Numbered from the stretch's first letter, positions 22,986 through 35,123 are shown. The stretch: DNA of 64,000 bases from Sipunculus nudus (GCA_026874595.1 CM049310.1:20314058-20378057), one strand, 5' to 3'. The notes: generated by a model from the sequence alone, not told the origin. A program made the numbers and translations.

Positions 22986-24276
22986 CGATATCATTTCCGG
23001 CAAGCGCTCGACCTCTGGTCGTCACGTTTAATGTGTTATTTGATGTGTTATTTTTTTTTACCTGTCTGTTTGCCGTTTTTCTGATTTCTCTTGCATATGT
23101 TTAACACACGTTTATGCTGTTGAGAAATCAGATCCGTATGCCAATAACTGTAAATGCACCTACAAAATAAACAAATGCAGTTGGGATTTAACACTATTTG
23201 CTAACATAATATGCAACGTGTTTTTAATTTGTTTTTTTTTTGTACCAAAACACTATTAATTTTTGTAAAATAACTTACTATAGCGGTAGTGTTAAACGAT
23301 TGTTTCCACTAACTTAGAAACAAATATAGAACATGGCTAGCAAAAATGTTGGATGGCTTTTGGTAACAGTGAAGGATATGACATAATTAATAAAAACGTT
23401 TCCTTTACTGGTTAACTATATAGCTCAAAGGCCCGTTTTTGCTCTGTCTTTAACTGTGCATAAGTGAAAACCTTATCTGACTGTCCGCATTTGCCACATT
23501 TACATGTAGCCGATTATTTTCCTTGTAAATAAAGTTCAAGCTGGTTGTATATCTCGCATAGGAGACCCTAAAATGAATATATTATGGTGTATGATGCAGA
23601 TTCTATGGTGCATGCATGTAGATTCTATAGACTAAATTTATAACAGGGTAAGCCAGACAACAACAGCATATGTATAATCCTGCTAGAGGATAAACGTGTG
23701 TGATTGTTCACAAACATGTAAATGAATGTTGATTGTCAAGGATAATTCCTTCTGGAAAATACAATGTATGAGGAAGCTTTATAATCTTTGGATACACATT
23801 CTTCAACTGATGTATAATCTCCCTGAAGAGTACACTGACAGGATCATCATTGTAATCATTAATTCATTGACATTGCACACTGCGTAGACTCGGACTTACA
23901 AGAGTTCGACTCGGCTGTTTAGGGTTTATCAATGGGCGTCACAATCTGACCCCTATGGTGCACCGCGGCTCAGTTAAAATGTAGTTAATAGGCTGATGTA
24001 GTTTTTTAATGGTAAGGACTTCACAGGATTATTTATATTTTGTAAACATACGCATGTAAACCATAAACAGAAGTTGTTTCCTTGTAATGTAACAACAATT
24101 TGACATTTGAGACAAGTAGTCCCGGCAGTACCATAGTGCCAACCAAGAAGTCAAGAGGTTCGTTTCTGGTGGGTGTTGTCATAGCCAAATTATTCTTAAA
24201 TTATCTCAAGTTTGTGTGTTCATTACTGTAATGTAGAGAAAAGAAAAAGTCATGTTGTTGGTTGTAGTTTAAATTA
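22986..24276. other. Intergenic, no gene seen
   Basis: AT-rich, with minor local repetition near 23580-23640 (GATTCTATGGTG / GATTCTATAG). No exon or transposon ends recognised. Confidence 0.4.
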
Positions 24277-24284
24277 TCCGATGC

Positions 24285-24622
24285 CAGGGGCGTCAATATA
24301 GGGGGTGGAGGGATGGGGGTATATATACCCCCCCCCCAACTTTTTAGCAGGGGGGGATGATCAATGTAATCATCCCCCCTGATATTCAGAGAATAATATT
24401 TATATATTGGAAATGAAATATATTTATAACTAGAATTATAGACTTTGGTTACATTTTTATATGAAATATTATATATCTTAACCTGATTAAGAATTAACAT
24501 ATACTGGAAACATACATTATTTTTTAAAACCTTATACTTAATTGTATTATATTTGAAATTTGTCATATAAACAATAAAAGGTATTTATATGTGTGTATGT
24601 ATATATATAATATATATTATAT

Positions 24623-24657
<35 letters not shown>

Positions 24658-24745
24658 GTGTGTATATATAAACACGTGTGTTGGTGTGTGTGTGAAAAAA
24701 GTTGTGAGTCATCCCCCCACCCTTGAAGAAAAATTGACGCCACAG
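24285..24745 (+). mobile_element. GGGGCGTCAAT MITE, complete copy with 8-bp TSD
   Basis: Left end CAGGGGCGTCAATAT, right end reverse-complemented CTGTGGCGTCAATTTT. Flanks TCCGATGC (24277-24284) and ACCGATGC (24746-24753) form an 8-bp duplication with one mismatch. Subterminal structure is G-rich at the left, with GATGATCAATGTAATCATC (a palindrome-like block), then AT-rich interior, a TA microsatellite, and GAGTCATCCCCCCA at the right. Non-coding; hAT-type by TSD length. Confidence 0.8.
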
Positions 24746-24753
24746 ACCGATGC

Positions 24754-25264
24754 AGTGTGTTTCGTTTCATCTTTGACAGAAACTATCTTAGGCCTTTTTA
24801 CTCAAACACCTTTTCGCTAAGTAAGTCTTACTGTCGAAAGGGCGCTATACGTATACGCACTGGAAGGGCACCTGCAGGGGTAGTCTAAATTTTAAATGTT
24901 TATGCTTTCAATTCATGATATATTATTTCACACAATTCAGCATAAACATTCGCCTGATCAATTTTCAAATATATACATATTAGAATACTGATCCCCAAAT
25001 GCAGTTCTGCATTAGTATATATTTTATATATGAACATTTATGTTAACTTGAGGATATGCTTGGCTAAACATATAAGGCCACTGCCTACTAAAGCTCACGT
25101 TCAAGCTTTCCTTCACTACAGCAGTCAATCTTTCATCGGTTTTATGATGTAAGAAGATACATTGACCCTCATGCTCTTGCATGATTAGATTTGTAACGAT
25201 ATATTATCTCACGAAACGATATGATTCACAATTCTTCATAAACGATACCATACGCTGTACGATA
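24754..25264. other. Intergenic, no gene seen
   Basis: AT-rich with CGATAT/ACGATA repeats near 25194-25265. Nothing else recognised. Confidence 0.4.
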
Positions 25265-25655
25265 TATTCAAAGCTTAGAATTTACCTATACCTTCTCATT
25301 TGCGCATACTATGCGCATCGGCACATGTAAATGAATTTTAGGTAGTTCCTGTTAAGAACAGTTCTTAGAACGCTTCTTTGGCGGATGTATAAGTTGTTTA
25401 TTTAAGTTTTTAGCAAACACGGTACAACGTTGACAAACTGAAAAAAAACAACATAAATAAGGGTAGTTGGTTGCATTTATGCGGAAATTCTAGTTCGTAT
25501 GACTTGCCGCCAGATGTCCCTGTTGAATAAGTTTGGATTATTTATGTCGGCCCGCACGTTACATACACATGGATATAAACTAAACGAACAGCCTGCGTAT
25601 CGTGGGATCGGAGTTTTCAAGCCTTTTTTAAATCTTAGTTAAGAGGTCACTTTAA
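25265..25655. mobile_element. TTAA-end MITE, diverged copy 2
   Basis: Matches the interior of 16745-17206: GACTTGCC, then GATG-CCCTGTTGAAT, GATTATTT, GGATATAAAC, AAC-AACAGCCTG. The right end GTCACTTTAA resembles the TIR of copy 1; the left boundary is uncertain. Confidence 0.6.
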
Positions 25656-26190
25656 GGTAGGTTACATTTTAGAATTCAAGCTGATGTTCTTCCTTTTCCA
25701 TTGTTAGAAATGTAAGCTTCCATAAAATTAAGTCCCAAAGTATAAATATCATTTCTTATTCATCTATAATAGTTAACCCTCTGAAATCATTTGTAAATGT
25801 CGAATGTGGCCTTTCTTCTGACAACCAACAAATTGATATAGGTACATCTAACGATATCCGTACGATACCGGACTTTTAAAAAATAATCATAATATTTTAT
25901 TTTGTAAAGCGTAAAATCCACAGTGTTGTGCTCTAAAACACTCACTGAAAACAAAAGGTTGTCGAATCGACAACTTTAGAGTTTTCAAATGGGTGTACCA
26001 TAAATAACAACCCAGGTTGTCAAAATATCACTTTGACACCCTCTGGCATACATTAACTATGATACTAAACCAATAAAAGACATTAAACCTCTAAAAAAAG
26101 GAGTTGAAATAACAAGTTATCGAAATATACTGCATAAATAAGTATATGTCTTGAGCATTTTTTTTAAAGGCGGATAGGCTCTCAGCTTTT
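25656..26190. other. No gene seen; LINE 3' tail likely at right edge
   Basis: AT-rich. A small inverted repeat (GTTGTCGA/TCGACAAC) lies at 25958-25974. The last 100 bases may be the 3' UTR of the minus-strand LINE that follows. Confidence 0.35.
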
Positions 26191-26192
26191 CT

Positions 26193-26710
26193 TTATTCTA
26201 AAGGAAACGAATTCCACAAAAAGTGGGACCCGCCACACAAAATACTCTTTGAGCAACCATGGGTGACTGTACGTGGAACAAAAAGTAAGTCATGATCGAC
26301 CGGTCTGAGGCATGTACCTGGTGTGTACGAATGAATTATATCTTGTAGGTAGACCGAGGCCATGCGAAGTTTGGTCTTGAATAGTAGTATGGCCACCTTA
26401 AATTTAATGCGTTGACGCCAATGTAGCTCCCGCAGTAGAGGTGTAATGTGATCATACTTGTGACATCCACTTAGTATACGAACTGCGCTGTTCAGAACTC
26501 GCTGAAGCCTCTGAATTAATGAAGACGGATACCCAAGAAGTAAAGCATTTCCATAATCTAACTTGGTAGTGACAAAAGCATGGATCAGGCGGTCAGGAGA
26601 ACGTTGATCCAAATACGCTTTTATTTTTTTAGATGTTGTGATGATGCATGTAGGCCACACAGCATAAAGTGTTCACATACTGCTCCATGGTGGAATAAAC
26701 ACAAAGCTTT
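26193..26710 (-). mobile_element. LINE remnant (CR1/L2-group), C-terminal end of RT ORF
   Basis: Minus-strand frame containing RLIHAFVTTKLDYGNALLLG, then QRLQRVLNSAVRIL, YDHITPLLRELHW and RIKFKVAILLFKT. This is the familiar end of CR1/L2/Rex1-type ORF2: H-A-F-V-T-S-x-L-D-Y-x-N-x-L-L-x-G, L-Q-x-V-x-N-x-A-x-R, H-I-T-P-x-L-x-x-L-H-W. Another frame just upstream continues the homology (VNTLCCVAYMHHHNI), so at least one frameshift has occurred. Dead copy. Confidence 0.85.
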
Positions 26711-27368
26711 TCTTCGCGATGTATCGGTGCACCGGTATCATTACAGCCATACTCTTGATAAAAAAAAAGAGAAACGCATGTCACAGTTCTTTGTTTTATT
26801 CCTTTGCATCATATATGACGGGTACATTGAGGGAAAGAGAATGGAACTTAAGAAAAATACACATACAACAGTTCACAACCCTTATTAAACTAAACTGGTT
26901 AAAGCACGAAAAGAAGACCATACGTCGAGTCGTCGACACGTTGGACTGGGGTACGCACGGATTTAACGGCAAGCGCCTTGCACTTAGCAGTAACATACAA
27001 AAGAGCAATTGATAGCGATGCATTGCTCTCTCCTTTCTTTCTGCCCAAACACGGAGTAGATTAAAAGCATGCTGCTTAAATGGCATATTGTGGTTCTACT
27101 TAATATTAACATCATTGTAATTAGGATGATGCTTTGGTATGGTACAGTCCTTAAAAACATAGAGCCTGATTGCAAATATCAAACACATCAAATCCAACTA
27201 CACATTCCAGGTGTCTGCAAAAGTTATCACAGAAATTTTGCATTGTATAGTTAATCTATTTGAGCAAAGCCACCAAATCCTCCAGTTATCTCTAATAGAC
27301 AGTACAAGTCAAAAATGTTCATTCGTGCGACCAATACGATTCTTGTTCATATTATCGGAGTTGAAAAC
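26711..27368. other. Intergenic, no gene seen
   Basis: Spacer between the LINE fragment and the ASB gene. Frames on both strands look random. Confidence 0.4.
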
Positions 27369-27374
27369 TTTATT
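27369..27374 (-). terminator. Poly(A) signal of the ASB gene
   Basis: AATAAA on the minus strand, about 52 bases past the ASB stop codon. Confidence 0.7.
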
Positions 27375-27425
27375 CCCCCATAGTTAGTTGACACCAAGAA
27401 CCTGCCATCTGTTCATGAACATTGA

Positions 27426-28826
27426 TCATTCGAATAAGATATAATTTTGCAAAATTTTGGGCAATGGTAGCATGTCAGCGAAGTATGGAAGGGGAGCCCG
27501 TATTCGAAGTCGAATGACACGACGCGCGGAGTGTTTGAGTGACCTGGGAATTCTGGACTCCTGCTTCAGAATCTGACGATGTTCTTCTGATACGTGGGGC
27601 TGCTTCTGTATCCCCGGTGTATCAAATCTGTCAGCAGCACTGATTAATAAGCGTAAAATATCATCGTGAGACTTCAGTTTACGCACGATATCCAAAACTC
27701 CCGAGGGTTCAGTGATCTTGGCACGGTGCCGAGATCGGTAGAAACTAACGCGGGAACCGAACTTCAAGAGCAGACGTACAACGTCCACCGAAAAGTCCTC
27801 AAGGTACGTGAAGTATTCTACAATAGGGCACAGACTTGGAGCAGTATATGAGAAACGGGGACTGGAGTAATTTGGTTTTGCGCCGTGTGTGAGTAGAGTA
27901 TTAACGATGTCATAGCGATGTGTCAGAGATTCAGCTGTGCACGCCAGTTGAAGTGGTGAACATTCCTCAGCGTTGGCTTCGTCTGGATCTGCGCCGTGCT
28001 CCAGTAAAACTCTACATACGTCCAACTTATCCTGTGTGATGGCTAGGTCTAATGGAGTGTGCTCATATTCTGGTAGGCGTCCTGTAATTGCGCCCGCTTC
28101 CAGGACCATCCGCGTGATACCTTCATTGCCACTCATGGCGGCAAAATGGAGGGCGGTTTTCTGGTCAAAACGAGGCGGGCACTGTTTGTTAACGTCTGCT
28201 TTGTGTTCAAGTAATAGACGGACGGCCTCTGGTTGTTGCGCACGGCACGCTTTCATTAATGGCGTCAAACCATTACGTCCCACAGCATCCGGGTTCGCCC
28301 CATGCTCAAGCAGTAATTTTAAACTGTCCGTATTTTCTACTGGAAGTAGATTAATTTCGTAACCTAAAAAGTAATGATTATTTGGAGAAACACCATGGTC
28401 CAGTAAAACTTTGATGACGTGAGTATGGTTATTTTCCAAGGCTAAATTTAACGGCTCGACAGTTAGATCACCCAATGCTCTGGAAAGTGGAAATTCGCCT
28501 TGTGGAGCGTCTTGAAAATTCGGGATGGCTCCATAATCTAAAAGTAATTGAACACACTCAACGTAACCATGCTTTGCTGCCAGGTGCAATGGTGTGTACC
28601 CTACGTCATCAGCAGCGTTGACTCTTGCCCCTCGGGCTAGTAACATTTCTAGACATAATGCGTAATTTTCGAACGCTGCATAATGCACTGGTCTCAAACC
28701 CTGCGTCACTTCACCGTCAGGGTCGGCTCCAGCATCTAAAACACAGTGGATGTCTTCTAGCGGAGCGCGGTGGGTGATAGCGTCCGCCAGGAGGCGCTGT
28801 AGGCTCTCTGGAGTGTACGACGTCAT
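27426..28826 (-). CDS. Ankyrin repeat and SOCS box (ASB) family protein
   Basis: Predicted 466-residue substrate receptor of a Cullin-5/Elongin-B/C E3 ubiquitin ligase. Ankyrin repeats run from about residue 40 to 335; clear ones are GYTPLHLAAKHGYVECVQLL, GLTPLMKACRAQQPEAVRLL, KTALHFAAMSGNEGITRMVL and HTPLDLAITQDKLDVCRVLL. The last 40 residues form a SOCS box: a BC-box-like helix SLKHSARRVIRLRI and a Cul5 box LPLPKILQNYIL that keeps the LPxP motif. The BC box has Ala or Ser where most ASBs have the conserved Cys after PLxxL. The coding region is a single exon; a splice acceptor (TTATTAACAG) lies 31 bases ahead of the ATG, so at least one 5' non-coding exon exists upstream. A poly(A) signal follows. 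Orthology to a numbered ASB is not clear. Confidence 0.93.
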   Translation of the reverse strand: MTSYTPESLQRLLADAITHRAPLEDIHCVLDAGADPDGEVTQGLRPVHYAAFENYALCLEMLLARGARVNAADDVGYTPLHLAAKHGYVECVQLLLDYGAIPNFQDAPQGEFPLSRALGDLTVEPLNLALENNHTHVIKVLLDHGVSPNNHYFLGYEINLLPVENTDSLKLLLEHGANPDAVGRNGLTPLMKACRAQQPEAVRLLLEHKADVNKQCPPRFDQKTALHFAAMSGNEGITRMVLEAGAITGRLPEYEHTPLDLAITQDKLDVCRVLLEHGADPDEANAEECSPLQLACTAESLTHRYDIVNTLLTHGAKPNYSSPRFSYTAPSLCPIVEYFTYLEDFSVDVVRLLLKFGSRVSFYRSRHRAKITEPSGVLDIVRKLKSHDDILRLLISAADRFDTPGIQKQPHVSEEHRQILKQESRIPRSLKHSARRVIRLRIRAPLPYFADMLPLPKILQNYILFE

Positions 28827-28857
28827 TTCAGACCACTACGACGCAGGATGCAACCTG

Positions 28858-30424
28858 TTAATAATAAATTAAAAGTGAACCTCGAAAGAATTATTTGATA
28901 CATCTTAACTTAACATCTTAACAGGGTAATCGTTTTACTTGTTTGATTTTATGTATGGCTAATTGGCAATGCACTTATTTTGGCCCATTTATTCGCTTAA
29001 GAAGAAATATAATGACGTGAATGATCAAACATGTGATTCTAGTATAATATTTATATGTACAACTGGAAAAATTATTTGCATATATAATAAAATTTACTTC
29101 AAAATAATGTTATCAGCAGTACCCTTTCTGGTGAAAACGTACATGCAAATTTTGTGAAGTACACGGTTCTAAAGTATGGATCAATGTTCACAGGCATTAT
29201 TTAATTATATGTAATTAGCTTCCTTGATTCCATATATTATCTCCAATACAGCCGCCATATATCACTAAGGTGCTTAGCAACAAGGGGGCGAGACGTAGTC
29301 GTACATATCACGGTAATATCTCTCAAATACAATTTACCGGATATAAATCAGTTTTATGTGAGAGCCATAGGATGCGAAGAATTAAGAGAACATGTATATA
29401 TACTTAATACTTTCCCTTTGCTATGTTTTTTTGTTTTTCCTTTTTAACATCATTTTTATTATAATAGACCTGAGTTGGCGTGCAACATGTTAAATCCAAT
29501 ACACCTGACACCATATAAGATATAAACAATAAATATGATTAAATACAGTTTTATATAATAAAAAAGCGTTAACTTGCAACTGGTTAAATTACAACTGGAG
29601 TCCACTTTTAACTGTACTAAATTACTGAGATTATTAGTGCTTACATCTAATACACCGTTTGGTAAATGGCACTACCCTCAGTTTAACTAGGTACGATGAT
29701 ATATTGCCATATTTTTGAACACTTAGCACAGCATTTTATGACCTGACCTGTATGCTTTACAATGCTATCGAAGACATCCCGTCAACATATAATTTAAATA
29801 CTCGGCAGCTCGGCCCAGTTGAACTTTGGTTACCATGGTAACAGGGGTTGCCTGTGGTCATTCCGCTCGGTTACCAGACCCAGCGGCTTTGAATCAGTCC
29901 AAGGAACGTTTTAACACAGGATGTACTCCTCCCAGTTCTAAATTGATTTGACCACACAGGGACTACACACTTAAAAATGATTATTCTATCGTTAATTCGT
30001 CCTGCATAAAAATTGATAATTTCAAGTACATTTCTTTATTTTGCTCTGTTTTAGTTTATTTTACACGATAAATACATTGCAAACACAGTTGCCTAATATA
30101 TAATAAATGTAAATTCCTTGTTTTAATATTTACGCCGACCTTCACATATGTATCACTGTTGTTTACTCTTTACCATTTCAGGTTAAATTTTTATAAACAT
30201 TTATTATCAACATGCAGTGTTTCATCAAATAATTTTACAGCCCATCTTTATTGTGTGTAAATATATATGTGCGTTTGTGCCTGTACACAGAGGCTCAAAA
30301 GATGTGATGCAGAAATGTTTAATACTAGTGGACTAATTATGAAATTAAATATACGTCTACCCTTCACATGGTTTACCATGTTGATCATCACGTACAATAT
30401 TCAAAATCACTTGTTTATACTCAC
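28858..30424. other. Probable 5' intron of the ASB gene, no coding exon seen
   Basis: AT-rich sequence bounded by the ASB acceptor and a strong donor at 30424. Contains a palindromic RFX-type site at 29829. Confidence 0.4.
29829..29842. promoter_or_regulatory. Perfect palindromic RFX X-box-like motif
   Basis: GTTACCATGGTAAC is an exact 14-bp palindrome matching GTNRCC-N2-RGYAAC, the RFX-factor consensus. No ciliary gene is next to it; a chance match or repeat-borne site is possible. Confidence 0.35.
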
Positions 30425-30780
30425 GGTACTGTTGAAGAGTCCAAGGAATTTTTGGTGCCCCTGTGTAATTTAACTTTTTTAGGAAAGTCAGGCCAACATA
30501 TCCTGTAGACGAAGGCACCACCTTCACTGACCAGCTGTGGACGGAAGTCTAATTTAATGGAAGAAACTTGTTCCGAGAAATTCCGCGAAATCGAGCACGG
30601 CCTGTTGCTGGGCTGTTGCTGAGCCTGCAAGTACGCAGGGCGGCCTGGTTGTTTGGGATTTGCGGGCTGTGCTATTTTGGGCGCTTTACAAAGTTCAGAT
30701 GAAGGGGTATAGCGAATATCTGATACTGCGGCAAACAGTTTTACTACTACAGCCTGCAGCACTGCGGCTGCCAGCTTCAT
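30425..30780 (-). CDS. Possible first exon (signal-peptide-like start), unknown product
   Basis: ATG at 30780 starts 119 codons ending at a strong donor (ACC|GTGAGTATA, phase 2; GT at 30424-30423). The first 20 residues (MKLAAAVLQAVVVKLFAAVS) look like a signal peptide; the rest is Pro/Gln-rich with no known domain. An in-frame stop lies 12 bases upstream, so the frame starts here. The stretch and its 5' flank are GC-rich relative to surroundings, as for a promoter-proximal exon. If it splices to the ASB acceptor at 28857 the frame meets a stop, so it would then be a 5' UTR exon containing an upstream ORF; otherwise it belongs to another gene. Confidence 0.35.
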
Positions 30781-31160
30781 GCAGCATCTTCAGTCTCCCT
30801 TACAGCCGGCCAAGTGGCTAAGATAAGCAGGTATTCCCCTCATCTCTCATTTCCCCTCGGCAGAGCACGTGACCGTACCTGGCGGCTGAACTTGCTAGCT
30901 TTGATAACCCCATCCATCTGGTCGCGATACATGTGCACTACACGTGTTGCAGAGAAATATAAATGCCACTTCGCAAGCGTGTGTGTATAGCATATTTAAT
31001 CAGACAGCATCAAAGACGCGCAAATTTGACTGTTACACCGTTGTAATGAGTTAGTGATTTAAACGTTTATAACAAGAAGCGGCAAGTGCTGACTTGTTGG
31101 GACAATATTTTGGTATATCCATATGTAATGACAACTACTAACAGCTGAATGTTAATAATG
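30781..31160. other. GC-richer upstream flank, no gene seen
   Basis: Possible promoter region of the minus-strand exon ending at 30780; a TATAAAT occurs on the plus strand near 30959 but points away from it. Confidence 0.3.
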
Positions 31161-31490
31161 CTCACATTTAAACCCAAAGTATAGGTGAAATAATAGGTTA
31201 TAAAAATTTTAAAAAAAAGTTGAGAAGACAAAATACGCTCGCATTTAAACCCAAAGTATAGGTGAAATAATAGGTTATAAAAATTTAAAAAAAAAGTTGA
31301 GAAGACAAAATACGCTCGCATTTAAACCCAAAGTATGGGTGAAATAATAGGTTATAAAAATTAAAAAAAAAAGTTGAGAAGACAAAATACGCTCGCATTT
31401 AAACCCAAAGCATAGGTGAAATAATAGGTTATAAAAATTTTAAAAAAAAGTTGAGAAGACAAAATACGTTCGCATATAAAATATATCTTT
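31161..31490. repeat. 77-bp satellite, four near-identical units plus a partial one
   Basis: CTCGCATTTAAACCCAAAG (CTCACATTT in the first unit) recurs at 31161, 31238, 31315, 31392 and, degraded, 31469: constant 77-bp spacing. Units differ at only a few positions and in the length of an internal A-run, so the array is young. The period is not a multiple of three, so the long minus-strand frame across it is not conserved coding sequence. Confidence 0.92.
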
Positions 31491-34400
31491 TACCTTTAAC
31501 TGCGTAATGCATATTGACACAATATATATGGCAGTTTCTTATCTTGCAGTTTCTGCAGTTATATGTATAGAACCAAAGCATATACATAATGAAGTTATTT
31601 GCTTCAGTTATGCACGTGCAGCTAAATAAAAATCATGTTATATAACGGTTTCATATATTGTCAAAGATACACCTGCATGTATTCTAGCCCTTTAATGATA
31701 TATTCATAAATAAATTTGGTAAGTATTGTTTGATAACCTAAGTTTTTATACACGTATGTAAAACATAGGTAAAATAAAAACATTAATATCTTTAAGATTT
31801 CTTTAATTCTCATCATATTTAAATCCTATATTGCTCGTTTAGCGAATTTCACTGCAGTTACAATTACACTTTAAATAATTTATTAGCATAAGTCATGCAA
31901 AAATTTATTTGAGGATATTTCAGTGAGTAATGTTTCAAATGATTAATAATTTCATATATTTCCAAAATTTATTTTTGTCATATTCCCATTACCTCTAAAA
32001 AACATATGCTATTTGTGAGTTATCATATAACTTAATACAATGTTCTTATTTTAACAAATTTGCTTTATAAAATTAATACATAAGATTTTGCCTGTAAAAC
32101 TGAACACTCAGAAAATCAATGTTGTTCAACTCACTATCTTCAAGACAGCTCTCTTAGTTCGACAGTACTGTTTTTGTTTCCTGCAGCTGAAACCTAATGA
32201 AGGCATTTATTGACTGCAACAACAATTAATCTATACAAAATTAAGTACTTTTGTTTTAGTATGTAAACACACATACATTAAATTGATGAACTAATCGACA
32301 CAGAATTATGAAAGACGTGCTTGTAGAGAATTGTAAGAAGTAGATGACGCCTTGTGTATCAAATCTGAGACATAATTCTTATTAAGAAAATCTCCCTCTT
32401 AAAATTCAAAAGATACTATTCAGTTAATTCCCTGTTTGATTTCAGAAATGAATTGCAGGGACTCTACAGAACTGATGATTATATACACGTTCAGCAGCCT
32501 TAATATAGAATGACTACTGGTGAAAGAGAAAGGCCTACACGAGAACGAAATTTAAATTATCAAACATAATAACTTAAAAGAAACAAATATAAAAAGCAAA
32601 GTAAATTTAGATGCAACTCTATTGAATGCTACATGATATATAAACATACTACCAGTGAAGATTTGCAAGTTAGCGTGAAGGTAGCCTTCAGTAACTGCAT
32701 GTTCTTGGAAATTGTTTCTTCTTTTCTTAAAAATGTCAACCTGGTGTACCATGATAGAGGAAAAATATAAGAAATGGTTTTATGTAATTATATTGTTCTA
32801 TGTAAAGCTGCTATTTCATCAAATATAAGCTTTCTTGTCTGAGTGTAGACCCTACCAGCGCTGACTGCCCGCGAGAGGTCGTGATGAAGTTCTGCGATTG
32901 GCTGTCCAACACTCAACATCGTTACTGATGACCATACCTGCAAACCTGACCAGTGCTTCAGTTTGACTTGCTTGGCCCGCTGTATCAGTGGCATATTATA
33001 AGATAATGAGAGGTAGACTGCTAAGCATGGCCGAGGTATTCATCTTAATGGGAAGATAAAAGAAAAGAAGCTTGAGAACAGACGTGAGTGTTTGAGTCAC
33101 CGCACGTCCATTATTAACCGCTTGTTAATAAATTCTTGATCTTTCATAAGGTTCTCAAGAAGAAATGAATCAGCAAAAAAAGAGAGATAAAACAGGATGA
33201 ATGGAAAAAATCTCCATTTGATAGAATCGAGTGGCTTACTCAAGTCAAAGCAATTGAGGAGATACTTTAAATAATAATCTCAGAGGCGAAACTGCATGTA
33301 GTATTCAATCTATTGCTTCTATACAAAACCATTGACTCATTATCTTAATGGCACATGATATGACTTCTTTATAATTTTATATGCGCATTTGCAATTTTTG
33401 ACGTTTTAACAAATGGGTCCTATATAGGTAGCTGATGGCGAGGTCATTATCAGGAATTAAGCCAGGATTTTTCACAAGTGGTGGACGGTTTGCGAACTTC
33501 GTCTCTTTCTGTTTTTGAAACAGTCTTGATCCCTGTCAACCTGTATTATGTCCATCACCCTAGGAAAAGGCCCGACAGAACGATTTAATTACCACAGCCA
33601 TAGACTATTAAAGTTAGGGAAACCCTACGAAAAATATCGCTTGTGCACCATGAACCTACAGCATCCTACAGAAATTAAAAGACCGAGTGGCATAAAATTT
33701 GTTGTTAATTACCTGAAATCAGGAATTGTAAAAAGTCAGGCCATATTTGCAGTTGACTAGACAGCAGTTTTTCTGGTTTGCATTATATCGAAAGAAAACA
33801 ACATCTGTTTCAGAGGGGAGTTATAATGCCTTTTTACTTAAAATAAATTGAAAATGATTAATTCACTCCTTCACGATATAAACATGGCAGTGGTCTCGTG
33901 GCCAGAATGACATGTCTAATACTCCATTTCTACCCGTGTCCGGACCTCTTTGCTCAGCTGTCCTCAATATTAGAAATAAAGTCCATGTATAACTTCGATG
34001 GATCGCAGAACTCTAAATCAGGTTGCTCCACATAGAAGCTGCGCTCACTAAACCAATGAGGAAGGAGCGGGTTCTCATCCTAATGGTCGTATCACTAAAT
34101 CATTTAGTGGCGCATGGGCTAACTCAGTTCTGAGGTAAACAAAGCGGTAATTCTGATAACCGACAGAGTACGCCTCATGGCGGGTTTTGCAGTCTGATGG
34201 TGATATTGCATGAAAATAAAACCCTCAAGAAAAGCATGATAATACATTGGTCCACTGTCGCTAACGTTTGTCTTATATGGTAAAGCAAATCAAGCTACAT
34301 TGTTTAAAGAATAAAGTGCTTTGTGGCCCACGTTTACACGTTGCAATGAATGAGTCGATTGTTTCTGCGGCTGCTTGTCAAATTCTTCTTTCTGGAGTAC

Positions 34401-35123
34401 CGGTACTACCTTCATTATTCACGGCATTAATAGTCCCGTAAAATTGCGGCATATCATTGGCCTTGGCCAGTCTTCCTGTTGTTTTGATTTCCAACATATC
34501 TCAAGACTTTTAATAAATTTAACGGTATAAAAATATAGTTCCTTGTATTTTTTAATGTCCATTCACTATGTCGTAAGCACTTTTACCGGCCTTCATTGTA
34601 TAAGTACAGTTATATTATCAGATGCTTTACCATTCATAAATTTGAATCAGGTTCTTCGAACTTGCATATACTTTTAAATCGAAACGCTTTATCAGAATTC
34701 CGTGAAATTCAGTTAGAGCAGGCCGCAGGCCGTAGGAAATATCTTGATTTTGATGTCATCTGCATTTGTAAAAGCAAGGGATCAACCAAACAACTGGAGA
34801 TAAGGATATTTTGTATTCTTTTTACAAAAGTATATTTAAATATTTTACATGAACAGTCTATAAGTATCTTTATCATATATTTATAAGTATGGTAATGATC
34901 AGACAGTACTATATACTTACTTCTTCGTTGAGTGATTAAGTTCAAGTTCGCAATGTTTCCAAGGAAATTTCCGCGACAATAATAAACTTACTCTGTTAAC
35001 AATATGAATAAATTTTGAGATCAGCATATGTCCTGGTGTATAGAACATGGTCCTAGTTGTAAAGACGACACGTTGATATCTCGGCTGTGAAATAACACTT
35101 TAGATTGTGACGTCATCGATTGG
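31491..35123. other. Long gene-poor stretch
   Basis: AT-rich, no recognised exon except possibly the 3' UTR of the gene ending at 35124. A minus-strand frame at 32788-32994 and a plus-strand frame at 33548-33760 match nothing I know. No transposon ends found. Confidence 0.35.

Noticed and set aside
27973-28362. 129-codon plus-strand frame opposite the ASB gene
   Set aside because: Shadow of the ASB coding sequence.
31067-31321. 84-codon frame with an internal protein repeat
   Set aside because: Generated by the 77-bp satellite; the frame shifts every unit and depends on A-run length.
32788-32994. 68-codon minus-strand frame with a possible internal donor (TTTGCAG|GTATGG)
   Set aside because: No partner exon with a matching phase and no recognisable domain.
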